The notes under the pieces were generated by a model. It ran no database searches, had not been told where the DNA came from, and saw only the letters and a list, made by a program, of their open reading frames with translations. Both the position numbers and the translations under genes were made by a program. From Symbiodinium kawagutii (Eukaryota; Sar; Dinophyceae; Suessiales; Symbiodiniaceae), in assembly GCA_009767595.1 (NCBI GenBank), contig VSDK01013809.1, positions 115,958-179,957 of the forward strand: 64,000 bases of DNA. Direction: 5' to 3'. Below are positions 57,175 to 64,000 of the stretch, one piece after another. Each line of letters opens with the position of its first letter. Positions within the stretch are counted from its first letter, which is position 1.

Positions 57175-57600
57175 CATGACATAGCTATAACTAATTACCC
57201 TATGGTTCAATCAGTTATACCAGTTGACCATCCACATGGCCAGTTAATAACTGGTATAACTAGTTATATAGCTAATGGTTATAGTTATAGTTATAGTTAT
57301 AGTTATAGTTATAATAATAGTTGTATAGCTATAACCAATGGTTTATAACTATAGCATGAGAGATAATAACTAATTACTATAGTTATATAACTAATGGTTA
57401 TAGTTATAGTTATAGATTACCCTATGGGTTTTTTTAGTTATAGTTACACTTATATAACCATTATAGTAATTAGTTATAGTTATAGTTACATGACCATTTT
57501 TCTGCCATAGTACTTATTAAGGGGAGATTGTAGCAGTTATAATCACTGTAAAACCAGTTCTAGTTATTTTTATATAAAGGGTAAAACACACACTAGTTTT
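57175..57600. repeat. TTATAG hexamer and palindromic ATAACTAGTTAT region
   Basis: (GTTATA)n runs at 57278-57315 and 57395-57490 are mixed with inverted words AACTAGTTAT and TAACCATT, so the region can fold extensively. Confidence 0.8.
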
Positions 57601-58996
57601 TGTTTTAGTTCTGTCATAGTTAGAGTTCTGTTGAACACTGCGCAGGCTGTACGAAATGCGCGTATACACGCCATGCCATGCAGGAAAACGTGTGCACGAA
57701 CGCTAGTCTAGAGGGGTCCGGAGCCACCACCCATTTGCTAATAAGTACTGGGGACAATAAACATGTTTGAAACCACCAACCAGTTCTGGGTTTAGCAAAA
57801 CATTTGCCCACTATGCCCAGGAAATCCGTGGTGCGTGATAGCTCTGGAACAACACCTACGTATATGCAAACGTCATCTCAGGTTTTTGTTGAAGTCACAC
57901 CTATTGATATTTGCAGGTTGGGTTTACCCACCTACTTCTGGGTCACCAATCTTGGCATAGCAACATGTAACTGTGGACACCAATTGATCCACCAGTGTTC
58001 TGGCTGACGGGCATGGCGGCTCATGGGTTACCAAGACCCCAGTCATTTTCAGATATGATGACTAGCCTGATCCCAACATCCAATTTTAAGCCAACCAGCA
58101 AAAGTGATGTCTATCACTTAAGTGGTTGGCACCATGTTTATACATGTTCAAACAATGATACAGAATACATATTTCATAGATGGATAGATGCCAATGAATA
58201 CAGTTGGAAAACAAACATAGATAGTCCATGCAAATATGTCTGGTTGGTGGTTTCAATCCCCCTATGAAAAATATGCTTGTCAACCAACCATTTCTTAATA
58301 ATGACGGCTGGGAAAATAGAACATGTGAATCAAACGACCAACCAGTAGTTGTTTAACCACATTACTGTCGGTTATTATCCCCTATCATATCCTATCATTG
58401 ACCATTATTAAACACCAACCACCAACCACCAATCAGTATTTAAGCCAAAACCACCAACCACTAGTTGTTTCACCATTATTAGTTGGCTATTATCCCCTAT
58501 CATTAATCATTGTAAACCATTTATTAACCATTGTTATTCAAAACCACCAACCAGTTGTAATCCCCTAATATCAAGCACCATTAATCATCATCAACCACCA
58601 GGGTAGCCTGAAATGACTGTGGGTCAAAACCCTGTACCCCTGGTTCCCCTACTGTTAACCATTGTTTTCCCTATTATTGTTGATCATTATCCCCCATTAG
58701 TTGGTTGCTGAATATTGACCCATGGCCAAATATGTCGAACCAACCACCTGAAACGATCCGCCGTTCCCAGGTCCACCGACCAACGCCCGATTGTTCGCCT
58801 CCCGAGGTGACGTGCGACACCCTGATTCTGCGACTCCTCAGCCAGGTCGTTCACATGAGGATTTGAAGGGCAGCAGGTTTCAGGTTACTGGTTGGTGGTG
58901 CTCACCACCCCTATGAATGGTTATATATGGTTATCATGGGTGATAATGATCATGATCTGGTTGGTGGTGCTCAACCACCCCGTCATGAAAAATATG

Positions 58997-59245
58997 CGCA
59001 AGTCAACCAACCAATTCTTAATAATCACTAGGGAAATTGAAAAAAGATGTTTGAAACCACCACGCAGATTAATGTTAACCCTGGATGAAGTAATGGGAAA
59101 CTAGATGACTAGTCAACCAACCAATTGTTGATAATCACTAGGGAAAATTGAAAAAAATGTTTGAAACCACCAAGCAAATGAATGTTAACCCTGGATGAAG
59201 TAATGGGAAACTAGATGATTAGTCAAATAACCACTTGTTGATAAT
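58997..59245. repeat. ~112-bp tandem repeat derived from family C
   Basis: AGTCAACCAACCA(A/C)TT...GGGAAA(A)TTGAAAAAA...CTGGATGAAGTAATGGGAAACTAGATGA recurs at about 58997, 59111 and 59221; the right half of a C element has been tandemly copied. Confidence 0.8.
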
Positions 59246-59941
59246 TACTAGGGAAAATAGGACATGTGAACCGTGGATGATGCTGAAGCCCCATGGTTGA
59301 TTGACTACCTGGATGTGCAGCTTACAACCCCTAGAAACCATGGGTAGTGACCACTTACTAAGTGGGGGTGCATATCCAAGTAGCTGATTGATCAATGGGG
59401 AAACTACCATCATCATTTTATAAGATATTTGGGATGATGCATGGTAATGCCAACCCTTAAATTAATAAACCCGTGGTTAATTAACTAGCGGGTACATTCC
59501 CTTTGGAACACCGCACATAAATACTCATCATATTTCCCCGAAAATCAAGAAAACATATGCAGCAACAAAACGCCAAGTGGCAATGATCAAAAAAGATCAA
59601 TCATGTGTGCTTCATCTTTTCTGCTTAATCTCTTCTGTTTGAAAATCTGCCAACTGATTGCATTGGTTCTTGTAACTGCAGCACTTGATGAGAGTCTTTA
59701 AAGGATGCACATGTTTCTTTTTCGCGTCAACTAAGTACATAACTAGAACTGAATCAAATCAATGAACACACACACACAGATATATATATATATTTGAATA
59801 TATACATATAAATGAACTATCAACTATCAACATGGATAATCACATAGCAACTACTATAAAACAAGTTCCTGGGTCTCCAAAGCTTCACTCTCTCTCCTGC
59901 TGACGGCTGCACAGCTGGATCCTGTATCCACAGCTGTCCAC

Positions 59942-60025
59942 CTGGCACCGGCTGAGGCCCAGAACCCGTTTGCTCATCTCCTCTAAACGGCTCATAAACT
60001 CGATCTCCCAAGAATCATCTTCCAC
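59942..60025 (-). CDS. internal exon, helical, unknown protein
   Basis: The acceptor CCTTCCGGCCAG|GT and donor CGGTGCCAG|GTGGAC bound exactly 28 codons in phase 0: VEDDSWEIEFMSRLEEMSKR then VLGLSRCQ, charged and helix-like. The frame is open on both sides (to a stop at 59885 and up to about 60100), so it may be one longer last exon. Confidence 0.55.
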
Positions 60026-60701
60026 CTGGCCGGAAGGTGTCTTGCGCCGCAAGCGGCCGCAAATTCCCGATGAAAATGTGTGTTTGCGCATGGTTTGTGA
60101 GTGAATTTCTGTGGAAACCCATGGGGAAACATCTTGGAAATGTTTGGAAAACAAAAACACGTGTATGAGAGAGGGTTTCTTAAACCTTGGAAACGCCCAA
60201 AATGGATGGTTTATTGATTGAAATATTGATTTTGGATTCTTTGGGGGTACCCCAATTTTAAGAAACCCCGTTTAGTATATAGCGACTGCACCCTCATTGG
60301 TGGACAGAACATCAGCCAAGGTGGAAAAGTGCGGGTGGTTGTCTATCCCGCCCCCAAACAACCAGGATTACTTGCTGCCTTATGAATCCCTCCCTAAAAC
60401 TGCACTTTCTTGTGCTTACATGGTGAATCAAAATCAATTCCAAGAACACACAAAATCGAAGTGAGTGGATGTAAGTACCCCAGTTTAGACTGTGAAACAA
60501 CTACCAAACAAAACTCGCAGTGTTTCAATTCAGGTACAAGGAACCGTCTCCTGCAGCAATCCACCATGGTGACTTTGGCTCACCAGTTCATGCCACCAGT
60601 TTTTGCTGGCACACCAATGGTTCTTTGAAGATGATCACAGCCATCCTGGAGTAGATAGAATACCCCCCATGTTATTGAGATCCTGTGCCTGGCCTACTTT
60701 C

Positions 60702-60812
60702 ATATATGGTGGTTTCTCAAAATAGGGGTACCCCTAAATCATCTATTTATAGTCATTTAGTCGTACTAAGCAACTATTTTGGGGGTCCCATATTTTGAGA
60801 AACGACCATATG
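60702..60812. mobile_element. family A MITE, full copy
   Basis: ATATGGTGGTTTCTCAAAAT ... ATTTTGAGAAACGACCATAT with TA flanks. Confidence 0.85.
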
Positions 60813-60814
60813 TA

Positions 60815-62135
60815 CATACTCCAGGATAGCTATCTATGAACGTTGGCAAGGCGCTTCATGATGGTCACTAACGTTCCATCAAAGTATCGAAACAAAACCC
60901 TATCAAATATGGGTAGTGGTGGGCATTGAAATGCTTGGTTGACTCCGTTGGTTTGCAATCCTGGCTGGTAGTTTCCCTCTGAAAAAAACGTTGGTCAAAC
61001 AACCATCCCTAAATATTGGGGAAAATAAAACATGCAAAATAAATCACCATCCCTAGAAATCAATGACCACTCCCAACAGTCCATATGAACCACTTGATCC
61101 ACACTGACTGCATGGCCCCAAAGTGATCTCGCAGCCCGATGGCTCAGCGCCTCTTCTGACTCGCCTGGGAGTGGGCACCGGGATGATTCAATGGGATTGG
61201 GATGATGCTGGGATGACTGGCAGTCCCTTACCTGGAGGCTAAAATCATATGTTTTTTTTCAGGGAAAACAATGTTAAATTGTATCCATTTGGAAGTTTTC
61301 ATGATAATGTTTTTTTCAGTTTTGCATGTTCGATCACATATTAAATGGTGGATGTTCCATTTCCAGAATAGTTTGCCAAAGAGTAATAAATACGAATGTG
61401 TGCAAATACATTGCACGTGGATATGCAAATGAAACTATCTCTACATGTCAATGTGCAACCATATAATATTGATATATACACAGAATTGCACACATGTATG
61501 TCTCCTCGTACAGGTACGCACTAACAAACATGCCAAAAACGCAAATCCGGACAAACACATTAGGCCTATGCACGCCTGCACCATACACACCACCACACCT
61601 TTCAGTAACAATTACGGTCACATGATGTCACATGTATATACATATCAAACCAACAACAGAGCAAATTTACATATTTGTAAGCTAATACATTCACACACAC
61701 ACATATATATATATACGGATTCAATCACTTTTGCTGGTACCTGTATGTATGTTATAATCAACGTCATATACGCACACATCCATGTACGTAATGCGCACAT
61801 ATACAGGGCGGGCGGCCAAAGTCAGAATAAGTGACTGAAAGGTAGATCACAACGTGCAGCAAACACAGATCCAAGAATTATAGTCCAAAGTTGTGACATA
61901 AATGTATGAGCATCGGACATCTAAATAGACCATGGCAATAGTTTGTTGGCAGTTCCGCAAAACATGGAGGGATGAGACAATTTGCAGGAATAACAAAAGA
62001 CAGTTTTCACCCCTCACGGTATCCAGTATCCAGAAAACTCATATGTTCGGCAAACGATCACATGAGATGTGCTGACAAAACATCGAAATGCAAATTCATT
62101 ACCAAACCCTTGTGGCACACTATCAAGACTTTTAG
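60815..62135. other. non-coding stretch
   Basis: Family C remnant at 60965-61050, CA/TA simple repeats near 61690-61720, otherwise unremarkable. The plus frame 61445-61834 is AT/CA-repeat driven and not accepted. Confidence 0.55.
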
Positions 62136-62138
62136 TAC

Positions 62139-62200
62139 GTCACGTCTGGTGACTGAGCCGTGGGTCCAGTGGGTGTTCCATCCTTCGAGGGGGACATCAC
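62139..62200 (-). CDS. candidate short internal exon
   Basis: The acceptor GGGACCAACAG|GT and donor AGACGTGAC|GTACTA bound 62 bp reading DVPLEGWNTHWTHGSVTRRD, ending in phase 0. Bases up to 62255 stay open. Confidence 0.4.
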
Positions 62201-63074
62201 CTGTTGGTCCCAGTTCGCTCGGGCCTCGAATCAAGCTGTCAGTTCTGGCCTGACGCTGCATGGAGGTCCCAAGGAAAGCCCCGCCCCAGGCTTGAGGGTT
62301 TTTTGAATGAGAAGTTCTTGAGTCATACAGTTTTTTTTAGATGTGTAAAAAAACAGAATTTCTTGAGTCATACAAAACTTGATGAATTAGGAACGGCTTT
62401 GAGGTTTTGAGTTTTGAGTCATGAAGTTAATCAAAACTTTCAAAACCATGGTAACAATACTTCCTTTGAGCAGCTAATAATATAAAGTAAATCATAAAAG
62501 TGAAATTGACAAAAATCAAAAAGCTCAAAGTCAATCATGGTTCCAATAGAGCCATATCAAGCCCCCCATGTTTCATGCCTGATGGCCATCAAAAATTGCT
62601 CCATTCAGGTTTGGAGTACCATCAGGAAACCAGAATCTTGGCAGATTGCCACTGAGCGCCAACTCAACAAAAAGACTAGCACCTTGCTGAGGAATTGACA
62701 GCTGCGGTGTGAAAGAAATGGATTGAATTCTGGATCAGCCGTAAACCGACGATTGATAGCTAAGTGTCAACCAAATCGTAGTCGAGAATGGCTAGTGGTG
62801 CCATGAAACTGATGATCGTTAAAAAGACGAATTTTTAGTTGTAATTAAATCACCGAGCATACTTTTTGTCGCACGTTGGTGTGCACCTGGGACCTAGAAT
62901 GAGTCATAAAAAATGTATCAGAAAACAACATGTAGCGAGCATAATTCCACTGTTCACCAGTCATTAGTCATTTCTTGGATGGCCCAAGGGCCCTTTGACA
63001 TGGCGTTCTCCGCACAGCTTCAGAATAGCTTTGGGCGAGCGCTCCTCGCAAGTTTTGAAGCGCTGTTGTAGAGT

Positions 63075-63167
63075 TCAAGCAGTTGCGATGTTGCTGCTGA
63101 GGTTGGATATTGGCTGAGCCCGCTCATCTTCACCGGAGGCAACTTCTTCCTCCTTGGCATCCAACGC
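63075..63167 (-). CDS. candidate last exon with acidic segment
   Basis: The acceptor GAATTTGAG|GC starts 31 codons in phase 0: ALDAKEEEVASGEDERAQPI then SNLSSNIATA and stop. Acidic, probably a disordered tail. GC-rich sequence continues to about 63000. Confidence 0.5.
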   Translation of the reverse strand, partial: ALDAKEEEVASGEDERAQPISNLSSNIATA

Positions 63168-63868
63168 CTCAAATTCTCATCTATGAACGGTGTGGGTCAA
63201 GGGCGTGACCCTGGCGCGGCTGGGAAGTTCACTGAATGGTGCTGGGCAAGGCTGGTTGCGACTGGTCCCAACAACTCCAACAATACAGGGATAAGCTGGA
63301 GTAGTCATTAATATGGCTGTATTGATACATTATAGCTGTTTAATACTAGAGCAACTACTGGCAATGCTGGGATATAGCAACATACAGCTATAATGGTTAC
63401 TCCCAGCAAGGATAAGCTATTGATACATTATAGCTGTTTAGTCATAGCTATCCCATAGTGTTTAGTGATCAATAGGGATACAAGAAGTTGCGAAGTATAA
63501 GCTATCATGATCACAAAAGCCATCATCAGCAAAACCATCAACCATCACTAAACACTACTGAAACCCAGATTAAGTACTAGTTTCATAAACCAATCAGCAT
63601 CATAGAAGTCATATTCCCCACCATTAACAAGCCATCCTTACCTCTGGCAACCTGGTTGGAAGAATCATAGAAACTAGAGATTTTGTGCTTCCAGGTTAGA
63701 ATCATTCTTTGTTAACCATTCACAGAAATAAATCAATCATTTTTGGGCTTCCCAATTTCAAGATCCCCCTAAATCACAACTTGCTATCCCACTTTTACAG
63801 GTATCAGCTATCACAAGTTGCTATCCCACTTTTTAAGTGTGCACCGCAGCCTGGTCCCTTCCACTTAC

Positions 63869-63963
63869 AGCAGCCATGGTCCTTGGGGGACGCGGCAGCT
63901 CGCGAGCAGCTTGCCTCGACTTCGGTCGTGGTCGAAGTTCCGCAGTCCGTGGAGGGCGTCAAC
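63869..63963 (-). CDS. internal exon, unknown protein
   Basis: A good acceptor (TTTTTGCCATCACTTAG|GT) and a strong donor (GGCTGCT|GTAAGT) bound 95 bp. Two frames are open: VDALHGLRNFDHDRSRGKLL then ASCRVPQGPWL (preferred), or LTPSTDCGTSTTTEVEASCS. The third has a stop. Confidence 0.6.
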
Positions 63964-64000
63964 CTAAGTGATGGCAAAAAAACACGAGGGGGTTGATTAA

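Larger units (their letters stand above)
52840..59880. other. long MITE-rich stretch with few coding signs
   Basis: Family A (52832-52947), E (53117-53226), C (53474-53573, 54513-54610, 57715-57786, 58240-58345, 58888-59066), B (54903-55022, 58612-58730) and F-like (56442-56530) elements are packed together. Weak coding candidates are plus 54213-54440 (GVGGMHRGYAVRVKTHAEIL), minus 56217-56411 (GVGLAFPPGRRFLFVPGFLD) and plus 57804-58007. Nothing is firm. Confidence 0.5.

Noticed and set aside
1-64000. CRISPR arrays, spliced-leader sites, rRNA genes
   Set aside because: Tandem arrays here lack spacer-repeat structure, and no sequence like the dinoflagellate spliced leader or rRNA was seen on either strand.

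Overview
The window looks like nuclear DNA of a protist alga, most likely a dinoflagellate (a Symbiodiniaceae-like genome is the best guess). The reasons are short GC-rich islands of about 60-280 bp with coding character, scattered through kilobases of AT-rich DNA full of short inverted-repeat elements; islands bounded by GT-AG and GC-AG splice signals, usually with AG|G at the 3' site; and almost all islands reading best on the minus strand, as in dinoflagellate unidirectional gene blocks. No rRNA, true tRNA, CRISPR, spliced-leader or bacterial-type operon was seen. Three runs of N interrupt the sequence (6997-7955, 18577-19055, 33991-34000).

The coding part is a series of candidate minus-strand exons, read from about 63.96 kb down to about 0.23 kb. 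Complete gene models cannot be drawn by eye. The best-supported pieces are: a cytochrome b5-like domain split over two phase-0 exons joined by a GC-AG intron (24031-24144 and 23592-23684); three exons in which only one of the three sense frames is open (20758-20866, 19989-20096, 28182-28295); a U-box-like exon (47726-47830); a glycosyltransferase-like last exon (50660-50847); and several last exons ending in stops (63075, 44088, 22744, 14635, 8351). GC-rich DNA is often open in several frames, so frame and strand are uncertain for many islands and confidences are set low to match.

Non-coding DNA dominates. It contains at least five families of ~80-150 bp elements with terminal inverted repeats: A (ends like GGTGGTTTCTCAAAATAGGGG), B (ends like ATGGCTATGGGTCAA), C (ends like CTGGTTGGTGGTTTC), E (CTCTGGTAAAC) and F (CTACAAGGTGGGCCCC). 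It also holds a 115-bp satellite (4296-6671), an ~1-kb 11-bp minisatellite (32830-33870), many microsatellites, telomere-like CCCTAAA tracts and a probable tRNA-derived SINE (44891-45037).

Two things stand out. First, 39333-40945 is a 1.6-kb element with ~176-bp terminal inverted repeats (5'-AG...CT-3') and a 5-bp target duplication GGTAA. Inside are frameshifted remains of a viral-type DNA-packaging ATPase and an HNH-type zinc nuclease, which makes it a miniature, internally deleted Polinton / polinton-like virus. Second, F-family elements fit exactly between splice sites of candidate minus-strand exons (45489-45638 and 27420-27529), so they may be introners: transposon-like elements that arrive as ready-made introns.
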